Of a stretch of DNA of 64,000 bases, positions 8,653 through 16,951 are shown one piece after another. The notes beneath the pieces were generated by a model. The model did no database searches and was not told where the DNA came from. It saw only the letters and a list, made by a program, of their open reading frames with translations. This stretch comes from JAHBNG01 sp039028975 (GTDB taxonomy: Bacteria > Chloroflexota > Anaerolineae > Caldilineales > Caldilineaceae). The position numbers and the translations under genes were made by a program. Where the stretch lies: the NCBI GenBank assembly GCA_039028975.1, contig JBCCHB010000022.1:65511-129510 (forward strand), in the 5' to 3' direction. Within the stretch, counting starts at the first letter, position 1. The number at the start of each line of letters is the position of its first letter.

Positions 8653-9936
8653 TTAGCTCAGTTCCCGAATCGCCTCGTCAAAGGCTGTCAAAAACAGGTC
8701 CGCATGTTCCTGCCCAAAGACCAGCGGTGGACGGATTTTGAGAATGTTGCGCATGGGTCCGGAATTGCTGGTCAGAATTCCCTTGTCTTTAAGTTGGTTG
8801 ACCACCGCCACCACACCGTCTTGATCTGCGGTCTTGGATTCCCGATCCGTTACCCAGTCCACCCCGATAAAGAGGCCATGGCCGCGCACATCTCCCATGG
8901 GTTCGCACTCAGTCTGCATCTTGGCCAACTCAGTGCGGAGATAATTCCCAATGTAGGTGACGTTCTTGGCCAGATTCTCGTTTTCAATCACGTCGATGAC
9001 TGCATCCCCGACAGCAGCTTGTAAGGGACTTGCACCAAAGGTGTTGAAATAACGTTTTTCAGTGCGAAAGATCTCCACCAAATCTGGCCGGGCTACCACC
9101 CCAGCCAGCGGGAAGCCGTTGCCCATGGGCTTTCCCAAAGAGACAATGTCTGGCTCAAAACCCATCACATCATACCCCCACCATTGACCTGTTCGACAGA
9201 AGCCTGCTTGTACTTCATCGGCAATAACAAGACCACCTTCATTCCGCACCATTTGAGCCGCTTGCGCCATAAAGTCCGGTGGCACATGAGGCAGCCCCTC
9301 GTTGGCGAAGATCGAGCAGACCAACATCCCAGCAAAGGGTATATTGTTGGTGGCAAAGGTTTCAATGGCTCCTTGCACTTGGGCCAAGTAAAGTTCGGTC
9401 AGCTCTGACGGCGACGCCCCTTCTTGAATGGGTCGGTATAGCTGGGGAAATGGAATGCTGCGCACATCCGAATCCGGGGCCACGGCTGAAGTGGGCAGCC
9501 GATTTAGTTTACCAACAGTCTCACTGTTACCATGATAGGTCGCATCAGTGCAGATAATGCCCCGTCCACCTGTAGCGGCCCGGGCCATGCCTAGTGCCAC
9601 CTCATTCGCCTCAGTTCCAGTACACGTGATCACTACGCTTGTCAACGGATCCGCGTGGAGATTGGCCAGCCGCTCAGCATAATCCAAAACGCCCTCATGA
9701 AGATAGCGGCTGTGGACATTCAACGTACTGGCTTGTTTGTGCATAGCCTCCACAACATGGGGATGACAATGACCAACACAGGGAACGTTGTTGTACATAT
9801 CTACATAGCGACGGCCATCATCATCAAAGAGCCAGGCCCCTTCGCCACGGACGATGTGGATGGGATCGGTGTAGAAGAGAGGTGCTCCAGCCCCAAAGAT
9901 CTCTTCGCGGCGGGCAAATAAGTCAGTTGTGCTCAT
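8653..9936 (-). CDS. Class III PLP enzyme, AGXT2L/phospho-lyase-like aminotransferase
   Basis: A 427-residue fold-type I PLP enzyme of the class III aminotransferase family. The PLP Asp is D240 (LVIADEVQAGF) and the Schiff-base Lys is K269 (VSLGKPMGNGFPLAG). The N-terminal stretch YNNVPCVGHCHPHVVEA and the later VHSRYLHEGVLDYAERL closely resemble AGXT2L-type O-phosphoethanolamine and 5-phosphohydroxylysine phospho-lyases (family knowledge). The adjacent kinase supports phospho-lyase activity, which would give an aldehyde, ammonia and phosphate. A simple omega-aminotransferase remains possible. AGGAAATC precedes the ATG. Confidence 0.88.
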   Translation of the reverse strand: MSTTDLFARREEIFGAGAPLFYTDPIHIVRGEGAWLFDDDGRRYVDMYNNVPCVGHCHPHVVEAMHKQASTLNVHSRYLHEGVLDYAERLANLHADPLTSVVITCTGTEANEVALGMARAATGGRGIICTDATYHGNSETVGKLNRLPTSAVAPDSDVRSIPFPQLYRPIQEGASPSELTELYLAQVQGAIETFATNNIPFAGMLVCSIFANEGLPHVPPDFMAQAAQMVRNEGGLVIADEVQAGFCRTGQWWGYDVMGFEPDIVSLGKPMGNGFPLAGVVARPDLVEIFRTEKRYFNTFGASPLQAAVGDAVIDVIENENLAKNVTYIGNYLRTELAKMQTECEPMGDVRGHGLFIGVDWVTDRESKTADQDGVVAVVNQLKDKGILTSNSGPMRNILKIRPPLVFGQEHADLFLTAFDEAIRELS

Positions 9937-10146
9937 GATTTCCTCAGTAGTGTTAAGATCGGTGGTGATAAGATGGGTGAGATTCAGACATTATAATGCC
10001 CAAACCTCTACTCCCAAGAATTCGTAAAGAGGAAAATTGTTAACGCTAGCATCCTATACATCAATGCCACCGCAAGCTAGAGTTCAAAGCGAGAGCAGGT
10101 TGTAGTAACGGCTTGCTGATCTATGAAGGTCAACAACTAGCCAAGC

Positions 10147-11043
10147 CTACCCCTTAATCCCCGTTAACGCAATTCCCTCAATAAAGGTTCGCTGGGCAAA
10201 GAAGAAGACCACCACCATGGGCAGCGTAAACAAGGTCGCCGCGGCCATGAGTAGCCCCCATTCCGCACCATGTTGGGTAAAGTAGAGGCGTAGCCCGACC
10301 GATAGAGTGTACATATCTGGGTTGCGGAGAAAGACCAGCGGGTTGATGAAATCATGCCAGCCGTGCATAAATTCGAAGATGGCCACAGTAATGATGGCCG
10401 CTTTGGAGAGGGGGAGCACAATGTACCAGAAAATGCGCAGTTCGTTGGCGCCATCGATACGGGCTGCATCGTCTAGTTCCACGGGGAAGGTAAGCATGAA
10501 CTGGCGGATCATAAAAACGAAGAAGGCGTTGCCAAAGAAAGCAGGCACAATCAAGGGCAGGAACGTATCCAGCCAGCCCCACTGACTATAGGTAATAAAG
10601 AGAGGAATAAAGCGCACCTGGGCCGGAAGCATCATGGTTGCAATTACTATTATGAAGACCACGTCTCGCCCCGGCCACTGAATACGAGAGAAGCCATAAG
10701 CAATAAAGACGTTGGAGAGTACGGCACCGATCATAATACCGATGGCGTAGATAAAGGTGTTGCCCAGGTAGCCAAAGAAGTTTATCGCGGCAATGGATTC
10801 GGGGAAATTGGTGAAGATGACATTCTTAGGAATAAAGCGCACTGGAATCTCAAAAATGTCTGCGGTCGGCTTCAGCGCACTGGAGAGCATCCACAAAAAC
10901 GGCAGCATAAAGATGATCCCAAAGAGAATCAGCACCACATGAGCAGACAGACGCTGTGCGACCCACCCCAGCCGATAGCGCAGCGCCTCCATCTGATTAG
11001 CTCTTGTTCGATTAATGTTACCAGTTGATGCTAACCCCGCCAT
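10147..11043 (-). CDS. CUT1 sugar ABC transporter permease, MalG/UgpE-like
   Basis: A 298-residue inner-membrane permease with about six transmembrane segments. The EAA loop that docks the ATPase is visible as ELDDAARIDGANELRIFWY followed by VLPLSKAA, and marks the MalG side of the heterodimer. It is the last gene of a binding protein-permease-permease cluster on the minus strand. No ATPase gene lies nearby, which is common for CUT1 importers served by a shared MsmK-like ATPase. The cluster is probably controlled by the divergent LacI regulator at 13842. Confidence 0.95.
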   Translation of the reverse strand: MAGLASTGNINRTRANQMEALRYRLGWVAQRLSAHVVLILFGIIFMLPFLWMLSSALKPTADIFEIPVRFIPKNVIFTNFPESIAAINFFGYLGNTFIYAIGIMIGAVLSNVFIAYGFSRIQWPGRDVVFIIVIATMMLPAQVRFIPLFITYSQWGWLDTFLPLIVPAFFGNAFFVFMIRQFMLTFPVELDDAARIDGANELRIFWYIVLPLSKAAIITVAIFEFMHGWHDFINPLVFLRNPDMYTLSVGLRLYFTQHGAEWGLLMAAATLFTLPMVVVFFFAQRTFIEGIALTGIKG

Positions 11044-11165
11044 TTTAGTGTCCTATTGCCTAATCGTTGCTGATTCATAGATGGGACTCAGGTTTGAGGG
11101 TCATTTGCAGGCAGGCTAGACAGCACCTCCCACATCACCCCCTCACCTTGTCCCTCTTTATCTTG

Positions 11166-12050
11166 TCATCTCTCATAATGCACATAGCGCTGCGAGCTGC
11201 GGAACATGACCAACGTCAATACCAAAATTACCACGAAAAGAATCCAGGCCATTGCCGAAGCATACCCCATGCGCAATCGCTCAAAGGCCAGGCGATAGAG
11301 ATGCAGACCATACATGAGCGTAGATTTGTTGGGACCACCCCCCGTCATAATCAGCGGTGCCGCAATCGATTGCATGGAGAAGATGGTCATAGTGATGACG
11401 TTGAAGAGCATCTGGGGCGTCAACAGCGGCAGCGTGACGTGGCGCATTTTGTGCCATGTGCTGGCTCCGTCAATTTCTGCGGCTTCATAGAGGTGCTGGG
11501 GAATGTCCTTCAATCCGGCCAGGTAGATGAGCACGGCGCGGCCACTCCCCCAAACCGCTACGATTACCAGCGAGAGGAGCGCCGTGCGCGGCGAAGCCAA
11601 CCAGAGCGGACCATCAATCCCAATCTGATCCAGCAGCCCGTTGATCAACCCGTGGCGTGGATTCAAAATCCAAACCCAGGTCAACGTGGCAGCTACAACT
11701 GGAACCATTACCGGCAGGTAGAAGACCGTCCGGTAAATCGACAACCCCAACACGTTCATGTTGAGCAGCATGGCAATGATGATATCAAAGATCGTGGCCA
11801 GCACTACCAACATGACCACATAATAAAGCGTTACGCGCAACGATCCCCAAAAGACATTGTCCTTGAAGAAAAGGTCGTTATAGTTATCCAACCCCACCCA
11901 ATTAGGCGTGAAGTTGAGGATATTATAGTTGGTGAAGCTATAATAGAACGATGCAAGAATCGGGTAAACCGTGAAGGCCAAAAAACCGATAATCCACGGT
12001 GAGATGAAGAAGATTCCCCACCCCAGCCTTCGCCAGACTATGGTGCTCAT
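11166..12050 (-). CDS. CUT1 sugar ABC transporter permease, MalF/UgpA-like
   Basis: A permease of 294 residues from the ATG at 12050. An upstream extension to 12101 is in frame but runs through a repeat and is not favoured. The EAA loop reads YEAAEIDGASTWHKMRHVTLP. About six hydrophobic helices are present, starting with GIFFISPWIIGFLAFTVYP. It pairs with the MalG-like subunit, 122 bp downstream, to form the membrane channel. The solute specificity lies in the binding protein and cannot be read from this subunit. Confidence 0.95.
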   Translation of the reverse strand: MSTIVWRRLGWGIFFISPWIIGFLAFTVYPILASFYYSFTNYNILNFTPNWVGLDNYNDLFFKDNVFWGSLRVTLYYVVMLVVLATIFDIIIAMLLNMNVLGLSIYRTVFYLPVMVPVVAATLTWVWILNPRHGLINGLLDQIGIDGPLWLASPRTALLSLVIVAVWGSGRAVLIYLAGLKDIPQHLYEAAEIDGASTWHKMRHVTLPLLTPQMLFNVITMTIFSMQSIAAPLIMTGGGPNKSTLMYGLHLYRLAFERLRMGYASAMAWILFVVILVLTLVMFRSSQRYVHYER

Positions 12051-12060
12051 TTGTAGCAGT

Positions 12061-12147
12061 AAACAGTGGGCAGTAAATAGTGAACAGTCGTTGTCCCGCA
12101 ATGACGCTCTACGAACTGTTCACTGAAAACTGTTCACTGAAAACTAT
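12061..12147. repeat. Heptanucleotide tandem repeat in the transporter operon
   Basis: The stretch reads AACAGTG GGCAGTA AATAGTG AACAGTC, then, after a spacer, ACTGTTC ACTGAAA twice (12115-12128 and 12129-12142). All units are seven bases. The left half (GTGAACAG) and right half (CTGTTCAC) are also inverted, so a hairpin can form between the binding-protein and permease genes. Confidence 0.6.
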
Positions 12148-13544
12148 CCCCCTTGTGCTAGTTTATTATCAACCTCATCCTGCACGCGTCCAACCAGGGC
12201 CGTTAACTCCTCTTGTGGATCGGCACCGTCGAAGGCAATGGTCTCAACTGCCTCATTGATCTGCTGGGCCAAGAATTGGATGCCCGGCATGTTTGGCACT
12301 GCCCAGGCTTTGGGTAGAATTTCGTCACGGGCAAAGGGCAGCCATCTTGCTGACGCCGCTTCTACCTCTGGATCATTGGCCAGACTGATGCGGGATGGCG
12401 TTACCGAATCGGGTACGGCTTTATTCAGCGCCACAAAGGGGGAGCTGCTCATAAAGTTGGCAAAGGCAAAGCCGCCATCCACATTCTTGGCGCCGTTGGG
12501 CACAAAGTACATGTTGGCCACGAGCTTGCCTGGGCTTCCTCCAGATCCTTCTGGTGATGGCACCGCCGCCACGTCAAAGTCAACGTCGGGACCATACTCG
12601 CCCATGTCGTTAAAGCTCCACGAACCGAGCGTCCATACAGCTATTTGGCCAGTATAGTAGAGACCTTCTGGTGAGTTGCGTCCAAAGCCGTTGCCACCGT
12701 AGGCTGTACGGAATGCGCCGATATTTTCAACACCATAGGTTTCATTGTACTTGCCATACCAATTAAGAAGAGATAGTACTTTCTCATTGTCGGCAGTGAC
12801 GGTGTTTGTGTCTGGATCCCATACATCTGCGCCAAACGCTGCTAGCCAATTATGGGGATCGGTGCTTGGGATCTGTGGAATGAAGCCAACGCGCTCGATT
12901 TCACCAGAGTCGGAGACGTCCGTCAACGCTTCACCTGCTTCTTCCCAGCCTTCTAGCGTTGTGGGTGGGTTGTCAGCGTCTAAACCAGCCTCGCGCATGC
13001 GATCTTTGTTGTAGTAGAAGAGATTGACAATGGTCGAAATGCTCATAGCGTAGAACTTGTTTTTATACTGCATCTGCTCCCAAGTAGCGGGCCAGTAGTC
13101 GTCGCCCGGAACATTGGCCCCTTCTACATGATCGGTTAGATCGGTTAAGGCCCCAATGGGCGCATCCTCGGCCACAATCCAGGCCCAGCCACGGTACGCG
13201 TCTGGCGGGTTGCCCGAAGCTGTGTTCTGGATCACCTTATCATGAATCTCGCCCCATGGAATGATCACGTGATCACCAGCAAAACCCTCATTCTCTTCGC
13301 CAAATTTTTCGATGGCCCCTGTCATGGCATCAGCCATACGGCCCTGGCCAAAGCCGGTCCAAATTTCGACTGTAGAACCTTCCGCACTGCCGCCATCTCC
13401 ACCGCTATCCGTTGCTGGAGCCGCCGCGGGCGCAGCACAGGCAGCCAAGGCTAGACCAAGGGTACCAATGCTCATGCCCTTTAATAGTTGCCGTCGACTC
13501 ATAGCGTTCGTTGCCAGCGCAACATGTTGATTTTTTCCGACCAT
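12144..13544 (-). CDS. Sugar ABC transporter substrate-binding lipoprotein
   Basis: A 466-residue family 1 extracellular solute-binding protein. The start at 13544 is chosen over 13646 because AAGGAG lies seven bases upstream and it gives a normal signal. A twin-arginine-like MSRRQLLKGMSIGTLGLALA is followed by lipobox AACAAP, so the mature protein should be lipid-anchored. A low-complexity Ala/Gly linker (APATDSGGDGGSAEGS) follows. The body has the EIWTGFG opening and the FY.MS...Y.N repeat typical of MalE/UgpB-like proteins. First gene of the importer operon; a LacI operator lies 50 bp upstream. Confidence 0.95.
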   Translation of the reverse strand: MVGKNQHVALATNAMSRRQLLKGMSIGTLGLALAACAAPAAAPATDSGGDGGSAEGSTVEIWTGFGQGRMADAMTGAIEKFGEENEGFAGDHVIIPWGEIHDKVIQNTASGNPPDAYRGWAWIVAEDAPIGALTDLTDHVEGANVPGDDYWPATWEQMQYKNKFYAMSISTIVNLFYYNKDRMREAGLDADNPPTTLEGWEEAGEALTDVSDSGEIERVGFIPQIPSTDPHNWLAAFGADVWDPDTNTVTADNEKVLSLLNWYGKYNETYGVENIGAFRTAYGGNGFGRNSPEGLYYTGQIAVWTLGSWSFNDMGEYGPDVDFDVAAVPSPEGSGGSPGKLVANMYFVPNGAKNVDGGFAFANFMSSSPFVALNKAVPDSVTPSRISLANDPEVEAASARWLPFARDEILPKAWAVPNMPGIQFLAQQINEAVETIAFDGADPQEELTALVGRVQDEVDNKLAQGG

Positions 13545-13593
13545 TGGTTTCTCCTTATTCCTTGGTTCTACACCGGTTGGCTCCGCATCGCTA

Positions 13594-13609
13594 TTTAGAC
13601 CGTTCCAAA
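13594..13609 (-). promoter_or_regulatory. Predicted LacI-family operator O2 for the sugar importer
   Basis: TTTAGACCGTTCCAAA is an imperfect palindrome with a central CG, the hallmark of LacI-family sites. It shares GACCGTTCCAAA exactly with the operator at 13789-13806. It sits 50 bp upstream of the binding-protein start. Confidence 0.7.
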
Positions 13610-13750
13610 TAGGCCTGTAAAAATATACTTTCCAAGCAATAGACACTTAGTGGTGTGTAAACAAAGTCAAATGTTGGACTCACAACCACTACGATGCTGG
13701 AAATACGTTGGGGGAAGTTTGTTAACGTCCTACTGCTAACTATCTTTGAT

Positions 13751-13779
13751 TTGCACGGAAAAACTGAGTTCGTTATACT
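13751..13779 (+). promoter_or_regulatory. Sigma70-type promoter of the LacI regulator
   Basis: TTGCAC (13751-13756), a 17-bp spacer and TATACT (13774-13779). The predicted start site falls just before the operator at 13789-13806, so repressor binding would block initiation. Confidence 0.6.
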
Positions 13780-13788
13780 GAGGAAGAC

Positions 13789-13806
13789 TTTTGGACCGTT
13801 CCAAAA
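13789..13806 (+). promoter_or_regulatory. Predicted LacI-family operator O1 (autoregulatory)
   Basis: TTTTGGACCGTTCCAAAA is palindromic except for one central pair, with CG at the centre. It lies 36 bp upstream of the regulator start, immediately downstream of the promoter. Confidence 0.75.
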
Positions 13807-13841
13807 TGGTAGTATAGTTCACATTGTTTGTCAAATCACTC

Positions 13842-14849
13842 ATGTCAACAGTTACTCTTAGGGACGTTGCCGCAGATGCTAAGGTCTCCAAATCAACCGT
13901 CTCCTTAGTCTTACGCAATAGTCCGCTTGTGGCCGACGACACGCGTTTGGCCGTACTCACGTCAATAGACAAATTGGGCTATGTTTACAACCGTGGGGCA
14001 GCCAGTATCCGCAGCAAACGCTCCCAACTCGTTGGCCTGATCGTGCCCGATATCCGCAACCCCTTCTTTGCCGAAATCGCGATGGGGGCAGAAGATCAGC
14101 TAGCCGACTCTGCATACGTCTCCATGCTGGCAAACACCGGTGGACAGCACAGCCGCCAAGTTCAGATGGTTACGGCTATTCAAGAGCATCAGATCGACGG
14201 TGTCCTCTTCTGCCCAACCCAAGGTACATCAGAAGCCGAGATCAAAAAGTTACAGCGTCAAACGTCAATGGTGCTTGTCATACGCGATTATCCTGGACTA
14301 GCGGTCGATAGTGTTGATATCGACAATTTGGGCAGTGCCACCCTAGCGACCGAGCGCTTGATCGCCCAGGGGCATCGGCGCATCGCCTTCATTGGTGGAT
14401 GTCCTGGTGGCACGATATGGGAAGAGCGAATCCGTGGATATCAACAGCAGTTGACGGTTCAAAACATCCCCGTTGATGATTCATTAATTGTGCGCTGCCC
14501 CAATACAGGAGACGGTGGACATAAAGCTATACGTGAACTTTTGCAACAACCTGTTCCACCAACCGCGGCTCTCTGCTTCCAGACATCGGTCGCCTACGGC
14601 GTGATGCTTGGGCTGCAATCATCGGGGCTGACTCCAGGCGAAGATTTCGCGGTCATTGGCATTGATGAACTCCCAGAAGCAGCACTCTGGCAGCCGGGAA
14701 TCACCACCGTCTCTATCGAACCTTATCAAGTCGGGCAAGTTGCTGCCCGTCTCCTCCTTGAACGCATCGAGCACCCAGAGAAGGTAGTGGAACGGATCAC
14801 CGTGCCGTCGCGCCTGATTGTGCGCGAGTCGTGTGGAGGGGGTGGATGA
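13842..14849 (+). CDS. LacI-family transcriptional regulator of the sugar importer
   Basis: A 335-residue LacI/GalR repressor. The start at 13842 gives the canonical helix-turn-helix head TVTLRDVAADAKVSKSTVS followed by the hinge-helix region; the six residues upstream are dispensable. A periplasmic-binding-like effector domain follows: LVGLIVPDIRNPFFAEIA, then RIAFIGGCPGG, and FAVIGIDELPEAALWQP near the end. It is divergent from the binding-protein gene. The shared intergenic region has two near-identical operators, so it probably represses both itself and the importer until a sugar binds. Confidence 0.93.
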   Translation: MSTVTLRDVAADAKVSKSTVSLVLRNSPLVADDTRLAVLTSIDKLGYVYNRGAASIRSKRSQLVGLIVPDIRNPFFAEIAMGAEDQLADSAYVSMLANTGGQHSRQVQMVTAIQEHQIDGVLFCPTQGTSEAEIKKLQRQTSMVLVIRDYPGLAVDSVDIDNLGSATLATERLIAQGHRRIAFIGGCPGGTIWEERIRGYQQQLTVQNIPVDDSLIVRCPNTGDGGHKAIRELLQQPVPPTAALCFQTSVAYGVMLGLQSSGLTPGEDFAVIGIDELPEAALWQPGITTVSIEPYQVGQVAARLLLERIEHPEKVVERITVPSRLIVRESCGGGG

Positions 14850-14917
14850 CAAGAAGAAGAAGATGATGATAATGATGATAATGATGATAATGAGGAGGAG
14901 GAGGAGGAGGAGGAGGG
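14850..14917 (+). repeat. Trinucleotide polypurine-rich microsatellite
   Basis: Directly after the regulator stop codon: AAG-type triplets, then ATGATGATA-type units repeated about three times, then about eight AGG/GAG triplets ending in GGGG. The G-rich part contains several Shine-Dalgarno-like cores, about 57 bp before the next start codon. Copy number could change by replication slippage. Confidence 0.75.
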
Positions 14918-14974
14918 GATAAACAGGTGATGTCGTATACATGATCATCTCAATCATCTTAACGAGGACAAACT

Positions 14975-15799
14975 ATGGATTACAAAATTACGTCTGAACA
15001 GTGGGCACAGTATGAAGAAGAGGGTTACTTTATTGCCAAGGACGTTGTGAGCACCGATGCGGTTGCTCAACTACATGCCAAAATTACCGCAGCGCTTGAT
15101 AAAGGCAGAAAGAAGATGAGCGACGATCTGAATTTTGACAATACGCGCTCCGACAACAAAGATCCCATGGGCGCGGCCATGTATCGTAAATTGGCTCGGC
15201 TGGGGCGCAATGATCCAGATATTTGGGATCTGTACTATTGCAGCGATAACGTGCGTAGCATCAACCAGCAATTTTTAGGGGATAATGTGCGGCTCTGGTT
15301 TGATTCGATCTTTACCAAACCGGCCAAGATCGGCGAAGCCACGCCCTGGCACCAGGACATCGGTCTTTGGACCCAAAACCCGGCCCAAAAGAAGAACAAG
15401 CCCCGTTATCGAGATGCACTAACCGTTTGGATGGCCATCGATCAAGCCACTCAGGAAAATGGCTGTCTTCAGGTCATTCCCGGTAGCCACAAGACCGAAG
15501 TGGTGGAGCATATTCAATATGAGAGGGGGTTGCACGTTGAACTGCCACGTGAGCAAGTGCCAGAGATGATCGACAAAAATGGTCTTCACCACATCGAGCT
15601 AGAACCAACCGACGCCATCGTCTGGCATGCACACCTTTGGCACTACAGCCCGCCTAATTTAAGTGATAAAAATCGGCTCGGGATTGCGGTGGTTACGCTG
15701 CGCGATACGGATGCCATTGAGACCAACAAGGCACACCTACCGCCGATACTATTGGACGGCCAAAAGGGGGCTTTCCCAAAAAAAGTGATGACCGAATGA
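14975..15799 (+). CDS. Phytanoyl-CoA dioxygenase (PhyH) family Fe(II)/2-oxoglutarate oxygenase 1
   Basis: A 274-residue PhyH-family oxygenase. The iron facial triad is visible: H126 and D128 in TPWHQDIGLW and the distal H223 in WHAHLWHYSPPN. An Arg for 2-oxoglutarate (NRLGIAVV) follows. The double-stranded beta-helix core also shows NGCLQVIPGSHK, a signature of the family. It is about 45-50% similar by eye to the product of 16952-17824, which suggests paralogous hydroxylases of small metabolites. AGGA eight bases before the ATG supports the start. It follows the LacI gene and may share its regulon. Confidence 0.9.
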   Translation: MDYKITSEQWAQYEEEGYFIAKDVVSTDAVAQLHAKITAALDKGRKKMSDDLNFDNTRSDNKDPMGAAMYRKLARLGRNDPDIWDLYYCSDNVRSINQQFLGDNVRLWFDSIFTKPAKIGEATPWHQDIGLWTQNPAQKKNKPRYRDALTVWMAIDQATQENGCLQVIPGSHKTEVVEHIQYERGLHVELPREQVPEMIDKNGLHHIELEPTDAIVWHAHLWHYSPPNLSDKNRLGIAVVTLRDTDAIETNKAHLPPILLDGQKGAFPKKVMTE

Positions 15800-15810
15800 G
15801 AATAAGTAGG

Positions 15811-16332
15811 TCAACTTGATTTATCTGTACGAGGTTCGAAGATAATATCTAGTTGCTTTTGTCGTAGGACCAGTTTCTCAACATCAACCATTTTCTGAAT
15901 CAATTGTGCAACATCTTTCTGGGTACAAACACTTTGAATCCACAAGAGGCGAAGCAGATCGACCAAATCAAGTGCTTGAATTCCTTCACGGTGGCAGTAA
16001 CGAAAGGCCTTTTTATCGTTGCTGAGAAAGAGTAAGTTTCGATTCTGAGCTAGCACAATGCCTTCGCATTCACCAGCGTTCAACCGTTGGGGTAGCTGCA
16101 AACGTAATTTTTCTTCTGCACGAGAGAGAGGGAGTACATCAATATCGTTTTCTGTGATTGTGTCCAAAACAGTCTTTAAATGGCTTTTCCCATAATCTAA
16201 ACCATTTCTTAGCTCAATAACTACGCTGGGAGGGACAGCAATTCGGGCTTTGGGAAAAAGTCTTCTTAGGTGGTCAAGTGCATCTGCCGCAGCAAATGAG
16301 CTGAGAATATTGGCATCACTAATGACAATCAC
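15811..16332 (-). CDS. PIN-domain toxin (DUF3368 family)
   Basis: A 173-residue PIN-like ribonuclease. Acidic residues expected in the active site are present: Asp6 in IVISDANILSSFAA, the Glu in LNAGECEGIVLAQ, and Asp in LLFLSNDKKAFRY. This order and the GE.E spacing match DUF3368 PIN proteins, which are toxins paired with UPF0175-type antitoxins. Its ATG overlaps the last four bases of the upstream antitoxin gene, so translation is probably coupled. In the free state it would cleave RNA; the target is unknown. The C-terminus carries a Lys/Arg-rich helix. Confidence 0.85.
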   Translation of the reverse strand: MIVISDANILSSFAAADALDHLRRLFPKARIAVPPSVVIELRNGLDYGKSHLKTVLDTITENDIDVLPLSRAEEKLRLQLPQRLNAGECEGIVLAQNRNLLFLSNDKKAFRYCHREGIQALDLVDLLRLLWIQSVCTQKDVAQLIQKMVDVEKLVLRQKQLDIIFEPRTDKSS

Positions 16333-16850
16333 AGAACGCCTTGCACCACCAGTTCATCAGCTAAATTATCAATTTCTGCCGCGGAACGATGACCGACGAT
16401 CTCGATCGGTGTACCTCTTTCGTCGAGCAGATCCTGAAGGTGCCAGCGTGTGACCCCAGCTATTTCGGCTGCCCGGCCCAAACTGCACTGATCATCAAGG
16501 TAGAGGGCTATAGCCTCATCGATTGTTGACTGTTCCGGCAGCGGCTTTTCACTTGGGGTTTCGTCTTGCTCTACTACAGGTGAAGCTTGCAAGTCGGATT
16601 GCTCAGGTAAGTCCTCTGGAGACAGAAGACTCTTTACAAAGGCACGACTGTCTTCTGGACCGAGTTCCAGAACAATCTGACTCTCTTTCAGGACTTTAAT
16701 GGCAGCTTCATAAGCTGAACTGATCATAAAATCTGTGAGGGAGAGACCCTTCAATGCTGCTGCTCTCTCAAATAACGATTTGTGTTCGCCTGTGACGCGG
16801 GTGGCAATCCGATGATCTTTGGTTGGTGGCGTAAATGTTTCCGTTTGCAT
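16329..16850 (-). CDS. Antitoxin with DUF1778-like N-terminus and UPF0175-like C-terminus
   Basis: A 173-residue antitoxin. Residues 10-80 (ATRVTGEHKSLFERAAALKG, then SLTDFMISSAYEAA) match DUF1778/TacA-type ribbon-helix-helix antitoxins. Residues about 125-165 (TIDEAIALYLDDQCSLGRAA, then EIAGVTRWHLQDLLDERG) match the UPF0175 helix-turn-helix that normally partners DUF3368 PIN toxins. The two types are joined by an acidic Pro/Glu linker. The ATG at 16850 is preferred because a TTGACT-17-TACAAT promoter places the transcription start on that codon, making the mRNA leaderless. It is followed with 4-bp overlap by the PIN toxin. Confidence 0.75.
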   Translation of the reverse strand: MQTETFTPPTKDHRIATRVTGEHKSLFERAAALKGLSLTDFMISSAYEAAIKVLKESQIVLELGPEDSRAFVKSLLSPEDLPEQSDLQASPVVEQDETPSEKPLPEQSTIDEAIALYLDDQCSLGRAAEIAGVTRWHLQDLLDERGTPIEIVGHRSAAEIDNLADELVVQGVL

Positions 16851-16856
16851 GACAAC

Positions 16857-16885
16857 ATTGTACGCCACTCTGGCACACAAGTCAA
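16857..16885 (-). promoter_or_regulatory. Promoter for leaderless antitoxin mRNA
   Basis: On the minus strand: TTGACT (16885-16880), 17-bp spacer, TACAAT (16862-16857), then only six bases before ATG at 16850. No Shine-Dalgarno is present. The same TACAAT-6-ATG geometry occurs at 48171-48208. Confidence 0.65.
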
Positions 16886-16951
16886 GGACGGTCCGCTATT
16901 TGAGCGAAAAAAGCTGTAAAAAGACTCTGCAAAAAAAGGTGTCAAACAAAC

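Noticed and set aside
11067..12002. A 311-codon open frame antisense to the MalF-like permease
   Set aside because: It is rich in Gln, Arg and His as expected of a shadow frame, lacks a ribosome-binding site, and the opposite strand encodes a clear permease with an EAA loop.
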